Source: an uncultured Porphyromonadaceae bacterium (lineage in GTDB: Bacteria; Bacteroidota; Bacteroidia; Bacteroidales; Muribaculaceae). Taken from it: a stretch of DNA of 64,000 bases. Positions 23,941 to 32,622 of this stretch are shown here, piece after piece. The position numbers and the translations under genes are program-made. The stretch is taken from the NCBI GenBank assembly GCA_900541865.1, contig UQLO01000012.1:1-64000 (forward strand). Reading direction: 5' to 3'. Under the pieces are notes generated by a model that had not been told where the DNA came from, made no database searches, and was given only the letters and a program-made list of their open reading frames with translations. Positions within the stretch are counted from its first letter, which is position 1; the number at the start of each line of letters is the position of its first letter.

Positions 23941-24993
23941 ATGAAACGCTTTTCATCACTGATTGGCGGCATTCTTCTTGCCGCCCTTGGCGCTATGGGC
24001 GCACAGAACGCAGACACAGTGGGCGCAGGCTCACAACTCGGACCGACAAAATACATTCCTGATTTTCACGGCACTTTCCGCGCAGTATACGAAATGTCGA
24101 CAGTCAACGGCGACAGCCGATTCATGGTGCGCAACGCCCGTCTGAGTGTGGGCGGCTTCGTACTGCCCAAAATTGACTACTACCTGCAGGTCGACTTCAG
24201 CGACCGGGGCAAGATAACCTTGCTCGATGCCTATCTGCGCATCACTCCCGAAAAGGCCCTCAAGCTCATGGCAGGCCAGATGCGAGTGCCTTTCAGCGTA
24301 TCGGCAAGCCGCGCCCCGCATAAATATTACTTCATCAACCGCCCCTTCATCGGCAAATATGCCGGCAACCTCCGCAGCGTGGGCGTAAAGGCCGGATATA
24401 CCGTCCCCGGCACGAGTCTATACGTCGAAGGCGGTGCCTTCAACGCCACTTCGCGCTCCGACCACAGCACCTGGAACAAGGAGCTAACCTACGGCATCAA
24501 GGCAAACATCAAGCTCCCCGGCGGCTTCACCCCCGAAGTAGGATTTATGTCGCGCCAGTACGGCGACAATGCCACCGGCGCTCGCTTCAACCAGTTCGAC
24601 GCCTCCCTCAACTGGATGTGGGACCGATGGACGGTAGAGGCAGAGTATCTTATGGCAAACTGCACTGCCAATTTCCCCACTTCGCACCAGTACAGCGTGT
24701 TCGTCAACTATGACCTCCCTGTTGGTCGCGGCATAGTCGACATTCTGGCCTTCGCAGCCCGCTTCGACGGCCACAGCGACGCTTCTAACGGCTACTATAA
24801 CGCCGACCACGTTCTCACTGTCTCTTACCCCGAGCGCAAGAGAATCACCGTCGGCGCCACTACCCGCTATCAGCGCGGAAAGGTGCACTTCGACATGCGT
24901 CTCAACTACGAGCAGTATTTCTACCGCAACCATCGCGACGCCGACCCCTCCGAGGACAATAAGCTCGCGGCTGCGATGATTCTTTATTTCTGA
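23941..24993 (+). CDS. Porin O/P family outer-membrane protein
   Basis: 350 residues with a signal peptide (to about Ala21) and a phosphate-selective porin O/P-like barrel. FHGTFRAVYEM and RFMVRNARLSVGGFVLPKIDYYLQVDF are typical opening strands, LKLMAGQMRVPFS follows, and it ends in AAAMILYF. It probably forms a trimeric general or anion pore. It is the last gene of the operon and overlaps the convergent recX 3' end by 10 bp, with no terminator in between. Confidence 0.88.
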   Translation: MKRFSSLIGGILLAALGAMGAQNADTVGAGSQLGPTKYIPDFHGTFRAVYEMSTVNGDSRFMVRNARLSVGGFVLPKIDYYLQVDFSDRGKITLLDAYLRITPEKALKLMAGQMRVPFSVSASRAPHKYYFINRPFIGKYAGNLRSVGVKAGYTVPGTSLYVEGGAFNATSRSDHSTWNKELTYGIKANIKLPGGFTPEVGFMSRQYGDNATGARFNQFDASLNWMWDRWTVEAEYLMANCTANFPTSHQYSVFVNYDLPVGRGIVDILAFAARFDGHSDASNGYYNADHVLTVSYPERKRITVGATTRYQRGKVHFDMRLNYEQYFYRNHRDADPSEDNKLAAAMILYF

Positions 24994-25466
24994 GAAAGGG
25001 CCCTGATGAGCCGGGCCACCAGCTCCGGCTCAAAACCTCGGGCGGCAACAGCGCGGAAGAGGCGCGTACGCCCCTGGTAGGTATCGGCATCCGGCATAGC
25101 GGCGGCGCGGCGCTCCACCAGAGCCCGTGCCGCCGCTTCGTACTGCGCCGGGTCTATACCTTCGGCGAGAGCGGCCGCTATCAGCGGCTGAGGTATGCAG
25201 CGGGCCCGCAGATGCGCCTCGATTTTGCGGCGCCCCCAGCCGGCAAACATGAATTTGTCGCGGGCGAAGGCACGGGCGAAGCGAGCGTCGTCGACGAAGC
25301 GGTTGTCGACAAGCCGCTGCATTATGTCGTCGGCCGCAGCCGGCGCTATCTTCCACAGAGTCAGCTTGCGGCGCAGCTCCCACCGGCAATGCTCGGCCTT
25401 TGCGCACAAGGTTTCGAGGCGCATGAGCGCTTCGGCCGGGGTGATTTCGCGGGCTTTTCCTTTCAT
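24984..25466 (-). CDS. recX: Regulatory protein RecX
   Basis: Modulator of RecA filaments. The 160 residues show the three tandem three-helix repeats of RecX: LETLCAKAEHCRWELRRKL, then RLVDNRFVDDARFARAFARDKFMFAGWGRRKIEAHLRAR, and a last repeat from about residue 110. It is the third gene of obg-prmC-recX, with an ATGA overlap of 4 bp with prmC. Confidence 0.92.
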   Translation of the reverse strand: MKGKAREITPAEALMRLETLCAKAEHCRWELRRKLTLWKIAPAAADDIMQRLVDNRFVDDARFARAFARDKFMFAGWGRRKIEAHLRARCIPQPLIAAALAEGIDPAQYEAAARALVERRAAAMPDADTYQGRTRLFRAVAARGFEPELVARLIRALSQK

Positions 25467-26317
25467 TTTTTCTGTCCGAAGGCAAAGCGGGGATTGCCGC
25501 GGTAGTCGCGGCGCACTTCGACGTTTGTAAGACCCGCTTTTTCCATCAATTCAGCCGTTTGGGTCGGAAAAAGACTGTTTATTTCGAAGCAGAGCCAACC
25601 TCCGGGCGCAAGGGTCTCGGCGGCAAAGGCCGAGATGGCGCGGTAGAAGCGCAGAGGGTCGCTGTCGGGCACAAAAAGGGCTCCCGCAGGCTCGAAGCCA
25701 AAGACGCGGCGGTCCATTTCGGCCTTCTCCGACTCCATCACATAGGGCGGATTGCTCACAATGAAGTCGTAGGTCTCGCCGGAGGCCGCATTCATCGTAA
25801 GCGCATCGCGCTCCTCGAAATCTACCTTGACTTTGAGGGTGTTGGCGTTGGCCTGAGCCACTTTGAGAGCAGCCGGGCTGATGTCGACGGCAGTGACTCG
25901 GCTGAAGGGGAGCGCCCTGGCCAGAGCAATGGCTATGCAGCCGCTTCCGGTGCCGATGTCGAGCACGCGCAGGTCGCTGCGGCCGCCGGCAACGTCGACA
26001 ACGGCATCGACAAGCCCCTCAGTCTCGAAGCGCGGAATTAGCACATCTTCCGTCACGGCCAGACGCATACCCATGAAGAGAGCCGACCCAACGGCGTACT
26101 GCACCGGTTCGCCGGCTTCGACCTTGCGCACTGCGGCATCTATTTTGCCCTGCATATAGTCGGTGATTTCGCGCGAGCCGTTCATGAAGAGCCACTTGCG
26201 GTCGTAGCCCGCAACGTCCTCGAAGATGATACGAGCGGCGGCCGCCCCCTCCGAGGCGCCGAGCACCTCGGTGAGCCGGCCGCTCACAAGTTTATAGAAG
26301 TCCTGAGCTGTAGTCAT
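25463..26317 (-). CDS. prmC: Peptide chain release factor N5-glutamine methyltransferase
   Basis: Methylates the GGQ glutamine of release factors RF1 and RF2 using SAM. The 284 residues have the N-terminal helical release-factor-binding domain, the SAM motif VLDIGTGSGCIAIALA (about 118-133) and the catalytic NPPY near residue 187. The frame is open further upstream, but the ATG at 26317 gives MTTAQDFYKLV and overlaps the obg stop as ATGA. The upstream extension is the Asp-rich obg tail read in another frame. Confidence 0.95.
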   Translation of the reverse strand: MTTAQDFYKLVSGRLTEVLGASEGAAAARIIFEDVAGYDRKWLFMNGSREITDYMQGKIDAAVRKVEAGEPVQYAVGSALFMGMRLAVTEDVLIPRFETEGLVDAVVDVAGGRSDLRVLDIGTGSGCIAIALARALPFSRVTAVDISPAALKVAQANANTLKVKVDFEERDALTMNAASGETYDFIVSNPPYVMESEKAEMDRRVFGFEPAGALFVPDSDPLRFYRAISAFAAETLAPGGWLCFEINSLFPTQTAELMEKAGLTNVEVRRDYRGNPRFAFGQKK

Positions 26318-27546
26318 CTGGAGTTTTTGTCGGCCTCGTCGTCGTCCGGGTCGCCGCCGTATTCGAACTCGGCTTCGTCCCAGTCGATGTCGTCGCCCCA
26401 TTCGTCGGGGTTAATGCTCTGAAGGTCTTCGGCTTCCTGGTCCTGCTCTTCCTGCGAGGGCTCGTACTGGAAGATGAATTCGTCCTCCTCGCGCACGCGG
26501 TGATGGCCGTCGAGCGGACGGTGGATAATCTCATCAGCGTCGCCGCGGTTGTTCTCGTCGGTAATGGCACGCCAGAGCAGGTCCTTAAGCTCGGAAATGC
26601 CCTGACCCGTCACAGCCGAGATAAACACCGAAGGCAGGTCGGTGGGCAGAGTCTTGGCCAGCTCGTCGCGCAGTTCGTCGTCGAGCATGTCGCTCTTGCT
26701 GACAGCCAGCACGCGGGGCTTGTCCATCAGCTGTGGGTTGAACTGCTCGAGCTCGCGGAGCAGGATGCGGTACTGGGCGTCGATATCGTCGGCGTCGGCC
26801 GGAACCATGAAGAGGAGCACGGCGTTGCGCTCGATGTGGCGCAGGAAGCGCAGGCCCAGACCGCGGCCCTCGCTGGCGCCTTCGATGATTCCGGGGATGT
26901 CGGCCATGACGAAGCTGCGGTTGTCGCGGTAGGCAACGATGCCGAGCTGAGGCTCCATGGTAGTGAAGGGATAGTCAGCGATTTTGGGCTCGGCGGCGCT
27001 GACGGCCGAAAGCAAGGTCGACTTGCCCGCATTGGGGAAGCCTACCAAGCCGACGTCGGCCAGCATCTTAAGTTCAAGGATAACAGACTTTTCGATTGCC
27101 GGCTCGCCGGGTTGGGCATAGCGGGGAGTACGGTTGGTGGCCGTTTTGAAGTGCCAGTTGCCCAAGCCGCCGCGACCGCCGCGAAGCAGCTTCACCTCTT
27201 GGCCGTCGGCGGTAACCTCGCAGAGGTATTCGCCCGTTTCGGCGTCGAAGACGACAGTGCCGCAGGGCACTTCGACCACAACGTCGTCGCCGTCCTTGCC
27301 GAAACTGCGGCCTCCGGAGCCCGACTGGCCGTTGCCGGCGAAGATGTGCCGGCGGTATTTCAGGGGCAGCAGGGTCCACATATTGCGGTTGCCGCGCAGA
27401 ATGATGTGGCCGCCGCGGCCGCCGTCGCCGCCGTCGGGACCACCTTTGGGAACGTATTTTGCCCGGTAGAAATGACGCGAGCCGGCGCCGCCTTTGCCGC
27501 TTCGGCAAAGTATCTTTACGTAGTCTATGAAATTGGAGTCAGCCAT
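26314..27546 (-). CDS. obg: GTPase Obg
   Basis: Essential ribosome-associated GTPase for 50S assembly. The 410 residues show the glycine-rich Obg fold (RSGKGGAGSRHFYRAKYVPKG, residues 15-160) and a G domain with G1 GFPNAGKST (about 168-176), the G2 threonines, G3 DIPG and G4 SKSD. There is an Asp/Glu-rich C-terminal tail of about 70 residues. MADSNFIDYVKI at 27546 is the conserved start; an earlier in-frame GTG adds non-conserved residues. It is first in an overlapping trio with prmC and recX. Confidence 0.97.
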   Translation of the reverse strand: MADSNFIDYVKILCRSGKGGAGSRHFYRAKYVPKGGPDGGDGGRGGHIILRGNRNMWTLLPLKYRRHIFAGNGQSGSGGRSFGKDGDDVVVEVPCGTVVFDAETGEYLCEVTADGQEVKLLRGGRGGLGNWHFKTATNRTPRYAQPGEPAIEKSVILELKMLADVGLVGFPNAGKSTLLSAVSAAEPKIADYPFTTMEPQLGIVAYRDNRSFVMADIPGIIEGASEGRGLGLRFLRHIERNAVLLFMVPADADDIDAQYRILLRELEQFNPQLMDKPRVLAVSKSDMLDDELRDELAKTLPTDLPSVFISAVTGQGISELKDLLWRAITDENNRGDADEIIHRPLDGHHRVREEDEFIFQYEPSQEEQDQEAEDLQSINPDEWGDDIDWDEAEFEYGGDPDDDEADKNSR

Positions 27547-27624
27547 TGCTGCAAGTGTTCTATGTTGTTTGAGAATAAAACGGCCGGCGCGCACGCAAAG
27601 TTTTTGGAAGCGGCAGCCGTCATG

Positions 27625-28683
27625 CTATCGGTCGGAGAGAGCGTTGACGTGGCGCATAAGCTCGCCGGCCTGCCGGAAGTCGACGGGAGAGCCAACATCT
27701 ATCCATGTGCCTTTGACGGGATAGTAAGCAACTTTCAGCCCGGCGGCGATGGCCATTGAGAGGAGGTCCGTGGCGTCGAGGCGCGTTCGGGGTGGGACCA
27801 TGGCCATAACCCGGGGTGAGAAGATGTACATTCCCGCATTGGCATAGTAGCTGAACGACGGTTTTTCCTCCACGGCGGCCACGCGGTCGGGGTGCTCCGG
27901 GTCGGGCGTGAGGATGGCGTAGGGAACGCTGACCTGGTAGGGCACGGCGGCCACGGTGGCGTCGGCGCAGCTGTCGCGGTGATGAAGGTACATCTCTTCA
28001 AATGAGGCCGTTGTGAGCAAGTCGGAGTTCATCACCAGCGTAGGCATCGGCGATGGCGGCAGCATAGAGGCCGCGCCGATGGTGCCCAGCGCTTCTTCCT
28101 CGCGAACTGTCTTTACCTGCACTCCGGCCACGGGGGTGGCGAAGTGGCGGTCTATTTGGTCGGCCAGGTAGCGGGTGGCCACGGTGATGTCGTCGATTCC
28201 GCAGGCGGCCAGAGCCTCGATGTTGTAGTCGATGATGGCTTTGCCCTCTATTTTGAGAAGGGGTTTTGGCGTGGTGAGGGTTGCGGGGCGAAGGCGTTCG
28301 CCCTTTCCGCCGGCCATAAGCAAAGCCCTCAGAGGCAGACGAGTGCGCCGCCCGCTGAGGTCGATGGCATCCACCACACGTCGGGCTTGGTCGACCACCG
28401 GCACCAGGCGTATGCCGCGGGCGCGAAGGTCGCGGAGCTGAGCCGGGTCGGGAGTGCCGCAAACGAAGGCGCAGTCGCGGTGCACGGCGCGGTCCACCGG
28501 CGACTCAGGCAGCGCGCCGCCCAGAAAGGCGCGGCGCACGTCGCCGTCGGTGAGCGTGCCGGCAAGGACGCCGTCGGCATCCACCACGAAGAGCGTCATT
28601 ATGCTCCCCGAGAGAGCGTTGAGCTTCTCCAGAGCGGCGAAGAGGGTGTCGCTCAGATGAATAATATTCCGGCAATCGGTCAC
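27625..28683 (-). CDS. CBS-domain sugar-phosphate nucleotidyltransferase
   Basis: 352 residues. Two N-terminal CBS motifs (about 5-115: LFVVDADGVLAGTLTDGDVRRAF, then VPVVDQARRVVDAID) precede an NTP_transferase domain with the nucleotide-binding signature LMAGGKGERLRPATLTTPKP (about 122-141) and metal-binding MNSD (about 219). This architecture matches PtmE/HddC-like enzymes that activate sugar 1-phosphates for surface glycans; the substrate is not readable. The CBS pair suggests adenine-nucleotide control. It lies 4 bp after the gamma-carbonic anhydrase gene. Confidence 0.85.
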   Translation of the reverse strand: MTDCRNIIHLSDTLFAALEKLNALSGSIMTLFVVDADGVLAGTLTDGDVRRAFLGGALPESPVDRAVHRDCAFVCGTPDPAQLRDLRARGIRLVPVVDQARRVVDAIDLSGRRTRLPLRALLMAGGKGERLRPATLTTPKPLLKIEGKAIIDYNIEALAACGIDDITVATRYLADQIDRHFATPVAGVQVKTVREEEALGTIGAASMLPPSPMPTLVMNSDLLTTASFEEMYLHHRDSCADATVAAVPYQVSVPYAILTPDPEHPDRVAAVEEKPSFSYYANAGMYIFSPRVMAMVPPRTRLDATDLLSMAIAAGLKVAYYPVKGTWIDVGSPVDFRQAGELMRHVNALSDR

Positions 28684-28687
28684 GGGG

Positions 28688-29227
28688 CTACATCTCTATC
28701 GGTTCCGAACCGGGTTCGGAGTACCATTTGGAGTACATCAGATAGTTTTTGGCAATCTTGACGTTGATGTCGCGGGCCTGCGCCGGGTCCACCATCTTGA
28801 TGAACTTGGCCGGAGCGCCACCCCAAAGCTCGTTGGGGCCGATTTGGGTGCGCGAGAGCACCACGGAGCCGGCGGCCACGATGGCGCCTTCGCCGACCAC
28901 GGCGTCGTCCATGACCACGGCGCCCATTCCGATGAGGGCGAAGTCGTGGATTTTGGAGCCGTGGATGGTAACGTTGTGGCCTATGCTGACGTCGTTGCCG
29001 ATTTCGATGGTCGATTTCTGATAGAGCGTGTGGAGCACGCTGCCGTCCTGAATGTTCACTCGGTCGCCTATGGTGATGGTGTTGACGTCGCCGCGGAGCA
29101 CGGTGTTGAACCATATGCTGCATTCATCGCCCATGGTGACGTCGCCGATCACCGTAGCATTTTGGGCCAGGAAGCAGTCGCGGCCCATTTTTGGGGTGAA
29201 GCCCCTCAGAGGTATTATAAGTGCCAC
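28688..29227 (-). CDS. Gamma-class carbonic anhydrase family protein
   Basis: 179 residues of left-handed beta-helix hexapeptide repeats (NATVIGDVTMGDECSIWFNTVLRGD, VNIQDGSVLHT, DVSIGHNVTIHG). The three zinc-ligand histidines are recognisable in the DGSVLHT, IGHNVTIHG series. The family includes carbonic anhydrases and related YrdA/PaaY proteins; without the catalytic-loop context the activity is uncertain. It is upstream of and probably co-transcribed with the nucleotidyltransferase. Confidence 0.88.
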   Translation of the reverse strand: MALIIPLRGFTPKMGRDCFLAQNATVIGDVTMGDECSIWFNTVLRGDVNTITIGDRVNIQDGSVLHTLYQKSTIEIGNDVSIGHNVTIHGSKIHDFALIGMGAVVMDDAVVGEGAIVAAGSVVLSRTQIGPNELWGGAPAKFIKMVDPAQARDINVKIAKNYLMYSKWYSEPGSEPIEM

Positions 29228-29254
29228 TTTTTCAAGGGTATTTTTTCGGGTTGA

Positions 29255-31075
29255 TCAGAAAGGAAGGTCGCCGTCGAGACTGCAGGTGTTCAGCGGGCGG
29301 GTCTTGTCCCTGAGCCAATTGGCGGCTTCATCGTCGAGGCCGGGAGAGAGCAGCATGCGAACGCGGCGGTGGTAGTCGTCGAGCCAGTTCAACTCTTCCC
29401 GGGTCATTATGAATTGGTCAATGAGTTTCAGGTCGAAGGGGAAGAGAGTCAGCGTCTCGAAGCGCAGGAAGTTGCCGAACTCGTTGGAGATGGCGCGGCG
29501 GCAGAGCACCAGGTTCTCGCAGCGGATGCCGTGCACGTCGGCGCGGTATAGGCCCGGTTCGTTGGAGGTTATCATACCGGGACGCAGGGGAGCGTCGACG
29601 TAGTTGAGGCGTATGCTCTGCGGGCCTTCGTGCACGCCAAGGAAGTGGCCTACGCCGTGGCCGGTGCCATGGAGGTAGCTCAGGCCCTCGCGCCAGAGGT
29701 ACTGGCGGGCGATGGCGTCGAGCTGGGCGCCGCGGGTGTCGTCGGGGAACATCATGGTGGCCAGGGCGATGTGGCCCTTCATCACCAAGGTGAAGTCGCG
29801 TTTTTCCTCCTCGGTGGGCGCGCCCAAAGCTATGGTGCGGGTAATGTCGGTGGTGCCGTCGAGATACTGTGCGCCGCTGTCGACGAGCAGCAGCCCTTCG
29901 AGACGCAGCGTGGCGTTGGTTTCCTCGGTGGCCTCGTAGTGCACGATGGCTCCGTGGGGCCCGTAGCCGGCGATGGTGCCGAAGCTCTCGTCGCGGTAGT
30001 TTTCGCCCTTGGAGCGGTGTTTGCGCAGTATTTCGGCAACGTCCATCTCCGTAAGCGGTTCATTTGCAGTGAGTTTTTTCTCAATCTCCATGAAGGCGTA
30101 CACCAGAGCCTGGCCGTCGCGCACCATAGCTCGGCGGATGCCGTCGAGCTGCACGTCGTTCTTGACGCTCTTGAGGTCAGTAGCCGGGGAGATGGCTACC
30201 TTGACGGCGCGGTCGCCAAGAATACGCATCACGGCGCCGGAAGTGCGGCCTGTCTCGACCAGAACGCGCATTCCACCGGGCAGCGTCTTGAGGAAATCGG
30301 CGGCTGCCGTGTAGGGCTGCACGGCCACGCCGGCCTTGCGGAGGAACTCGAGAATTTCGGGAGTGGTCTTGGCGGAGTCGACGAAGAGGATATTACCGGG
30401 CTCGCCTTCGCTGAGGAAGAGGAAGGCCGTGGCCACCGGGGTGTGGCGCACGTCGTTGCTGCGGATGTTCAGAATCCATGCGATTTCGTCGAGTGCGGAG
30501 ATGAAGGTGGCCTCGGCGCCGGCGGCCTTCACGGCGGCGAGCACGTCGGCGATTTTAGCCTCAGCGCTGCGGCCGGCGAAGCGAAGTTCGTGCTCGTAGA
30601 TTTTGTCGGAGGGCAGGGCGGGGCGGCCGGACCACACAGCGGCGGGGTCGAACCCGCAGTCCGTCTTGATGCCCTTAGCGGCCAGGGCGCTCTCCAGAGC
30701 CTCCATGCGGGGAGCCGGGAAGAGCAGGCCGTTGAAGCCCACGGTGTCGCCGGCTTTGAGCTCGGAAGCCAGCCATGCCGCAATAGAGGGCGTAGAGGCC
30801 AGTCCGTCTTTCATCAGCTCGATGCCGGTGCCTTCCAGCTGGTTTGCGGCCTGGATGAAGTAGCGGGAGTCGGTCCAGAGCGCAGCCTTGTCGGCCGTCA
30901 CCACCAGGTCGCCGGCAGAGCCGGTGAAGCCGCTGAGCCAGCGGCGTAGCTGCCAGTGGGAGGCGAGATATTCGCTCAGGTGGGCGTCGGCCTGCGGTAC
31001 GATAGCGGCCTGTACGCCGGCCTGCGCCATCAGTGCGCGCAGGGCCTGTATTCTTGATTTGTAATCTGTCGACAT
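29255..31075 (-). CDS. Xaa-Pro aminopeptidase (M24B)
   Basis: Cytosolic metallopeptidase removing N-terminal residues before proline. The 606 residues are the long APP1-type architecture with two N-terminal creatinase-like domains (1-310) and a catalytic pita-bread domain. Metal ligands are seen in LLVDSGAQYLDGTTDITRT (two Asp), HGTGHGVGHFLG (His), SNEPGLY (Glu) and CENLVL (Glu). The last 60 residues (WLDDYHRRVR...) are the typical C-terminal extension. It follows yraN by 37 bp, probably in one transcript. Confidence 0.94.
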   Translation of the reverse strand: MSTDYKSRIQALRALMAQAGVQAAIVPQADAHLSEYLASHWQLRRWLSGFTGSAGDLVVTADKAALWTDSRYFIQAANQLEGTGIELMKDGLASTPSIAAWLASELKAGDTVGFNGLLFPAPRMEALESALAAKGIKTDCGFDPAAVWSGRPALPSDKIYEHELRFAGRSAEAKIADVLAAVKAAGAEATFISALDEIAWILNIRSNDVRHTPVATAFLFLSEGEPGNILFVDSAKTTPEILEFLRKAGVAVQPYTAAADFLKTLPGGMRVLVETGRTSGAVMRILGDRAVKVAISPATDLKSVKNDVQLDGIRRAMVRDGQALVYAFMEIEKKLTANEPLTEMDVAEILRKHRSKGENYRDESFGTIAGYGPHGAIVHYEATEETNATLRLEGLLLVDSGAQYLDGTTDITRTIALGAPTEEEKRDFTLVMKGHIALATMMFPDDTRGAQLDAIARQYLWREGLSYLHGTGHGVGHFLGVHEGPQSIRLNYVDAPLRPGMITSNEPGLYRADVHGIRCENLVLCRRAISNEFGNFLRFETLTLFPFDLKLIDQFIMTREELNWLDDYHRRVRMLLSPGLDDEAANWLRDKTRPLNTCSLDGDLPF

Positions 31076-31112
31076 ATTGTGGGTTTTAATATTTTTGCAA
31101 GGTTAAAAAGGG

Positions 31113-31484
31113 TTACCGGTATGTTTTTGCGGGCGCGTGGAAAGCGTCGGGCACGTGCTCTATGGTGTGGCACTCCGGGGTGCCGCGCACGGCGAATAGG
31201 TCGAAGCGCGGGAAGAGGGGCACTTCGCACATCCGCAGGTAGGTGTCGGCCGCACGGGCCATACGGAGAATTTTGCGGCGGTCGATGGCCTCCAGCGGGT
31301 CTTCGGCGGGATTGGTGCGCGTCTTGACCTCGGCGAAGATAATCTCGTCGCCCAAAGAGGCAATGATGTCGATTTCAACCCCTCCGGAGCGGAAATTGCG
31401 CTCGCGCACCACGGCTCCCATTTCCAGGAGCATCGTGCAGGCGAGATCCTCGCCCCAGCTGCCTACTTGATTATGCTGTGCCAT
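31113..31484 (-). CDS. YraN family (UPF0102) nuclease-like protein
   Basis: 123 residues with the restriction-endonuclease-like core of YraN: GSWGEDLACTMLLEMG, RNFRSGGVEIDIIA and IIFAEVKTRTN (the Glu-x-Lys catalytic pair). The family is widespread and possibly involved in recombination or DNA repair; function is unproven. Its promoter lies at 31504-31535. Confidence 0.9.
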   Translation of the reverse strand: MAQHNQVGSWGEDLACTMLLEMGAVVRERNFRSGGVEIDIIASLGDEIIFAEVKTRTNPAEDPLEAIDRRKILRMARAADTYLRMCEVPLFPRFDLFAVRGTPECHTIEHVPDAFHAPAKTYR

Positions 31485-31503
31485 ACCTGATTTTTCCGAT
31501 GCA

Positions 31504-31535
31504 CAAAGTTAATATTTTGGCTGATAAACTGCAAA
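31504..31535 (-). promoter_or_regulatory. yraN promoter
   Basis: On the minus strand TTTG (31532-31535) and TAACTTTG (31504-31511) are exactly 20 bp apart, 20 bp upstream of the yraN start. Confidence 0.8.
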
Positions 31536-31565
31536 TTTTTGTAACTTCGCCAAGGGGGCTGAAAG

Positions 31566-32456
31566 TTACTCCTTGAAGGGAATACGGAATTTTTGGAGAA
31601 TACGTTTGAAACTGTCTTGAGCTGCAAGGCAGGTATCCAGGAGGTAGCCCTTGATGTTTGGCCAGATGCGGAGCCCGTTGTAATAATATATTTTCAAATC
31701 ATCTGTGATGATAAACGGCACATAACCAAATCGGAGAAGTTCGCGGAACATTATGAGACGGCCGACACGCCCGTTTCCATCCTGGAACGGGTGGATAGAC
31801 TCAAACCGATGGTGAAAATCGACGATATCTTCAAAAGTCGGCGCCTTACGGTTGTTGTACTCCGCGAGCAGCGCCTTGATTTCAGCACAGACGTTTTCAG
31901 AGAGGGTTGTGTCGTTACCGCCTACTTCATTGGGAAGTTTCTTATATTCACCGACACGGAACCAACTCCTGCGCTCGTCGGATGTACCGGTTTTCAAGAT
32001 GCGATGAAGGTCTTTGATGGTTTTTTCGGTCAGTCTGCTGTCGGTGTTATCGATAATATAGTCGATTGCCCGGAAGTGGTTTGCCGTTTCGAAAATATCG
32101 TCTACATTGACCGCTGCGTCTGTTATACCCATTGTGTTCGTTTCGAAAATACAGCGTGTCTGATCATGCGTCAGCTTACTGCCCTCAATGTGATTGGAGT
32201 TATAGGTGAGGTCAATCTGTATGCGATGGTAAATGCCGCCTTTCACCTTTCCCTCCTTTTGCTCTCTTAAAGCGGCGAGAAGCGGCGATACCTTTGGCTT
32301 GGATTTCCTTTTCGGCAACTCTGCCTCAAGGGGCATGCTCCATGTCTTGCCTACAAGAAAAGCGCCTTTGATTTTTCCTTGGGCGCAATAATTTCGTGCC
32401 GTCCTTTCGGATACGCCATGCGATTCGGCCCATTCTTTGACTGATATGTATTCCAT
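31566..32456 (-). CDS. Fic family protein with N-terminal HTH
   Basis: Fic proteins transfer AMP or another nucleotide-derived group to target hydroxyls. The 296 residues have a MerR/excisionase-like DNA-binding start (VKEWAESHGVSERTARNYCAQGKI, about 5-30), then the class-II inhibitory motif SNHIEG (about residue 92) and the Fic core HPFQDGNGRVGR (about 215-226) with the catalytic His. The inhibitory Glu before the core indicates self-restrained activity. Codon and base use is more AT-rich than neighbours, suggesting horizontal acquisition. Inverted repeats in its promoter suggest autoregulation. Confidence 0.92.
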   Translation of the reverse strand: MEYISVKEWAESHGVSERTARNYCAQGKIKGAFLVGKTWSMPLEAELPKRKSKPKVSPLLAALREQKEGKVKGGIYHRIQIDLTYNSNHIEGSKLTHDQTRCIFETNTMGITDAAVNVDDIFETANHFRAIDYIIDNTDSRLTEKTIKDLHRILKTGTSDERRSWFRVGEYKKLPNEVGGNDTTLSENVCAEIKALLAEYNNRKAPTFEDIVDFHHRFESIHPFQDGNGRVGRLIMFRELLRFGYVPFIITDDLKIYYYNGLRIWPNIKGYLLDTCLAAQDSFKRILQKFRIPFKE

Positions 32457-32457
32457 C

Positions 32458-32524
32458 TATCGGCAAGTTTTGATTGGGTTTTCGTCTGCAAAGATAGTAA
32501 AACTTGCCGATATCGGCAAGTTTT
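32458..32524 (-). promoter_or_regulatory. Fic promoter with three operator half-sites
   Basis: The half-site TATCGGCAAGTTTT occurs at 32458-32471, one base before the start codon, and again at 32511-32524, where it is joined to its mirror image to form a perfect 26-bp palindrome (32499-32524). The minus-strand promoter TATCTTTG (32489-32496) with its -33 at 32517-32520 (20 bp apart) lies between and inside these sites. Repressor binding would therefore block both polymerase and the translation start. Confidence 0.75.
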
Positions 32525-32606
32525 GGCTCCTATGAGCATTTTCTTTGTCATTTTCTTTGCCGCAAAGGGCACAACACATTATCATGAGTTACTGTAATAT
32601 TTTTTG

Positions 32607-32614
32607 TAACTTTG
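32607..32614 (+). promoter_or_regulatory. -7 element of the DUF4491 gene
   Basis: TAACTTTG ends 8 bp before the ATG at 32623, giving a leaderless or near-leaderless transcript. A poor -33 is the only weakness. Confidence 0.6.
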
Positions 32615-32622
32615 CGCTCACT

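Noticed and set aside
29630..30949. 439-residue frame opposite the Xaa-Pro aminopeptidase
   Set aside because: Aminopeptidase metal motifs on the minus strand are unambiguous.
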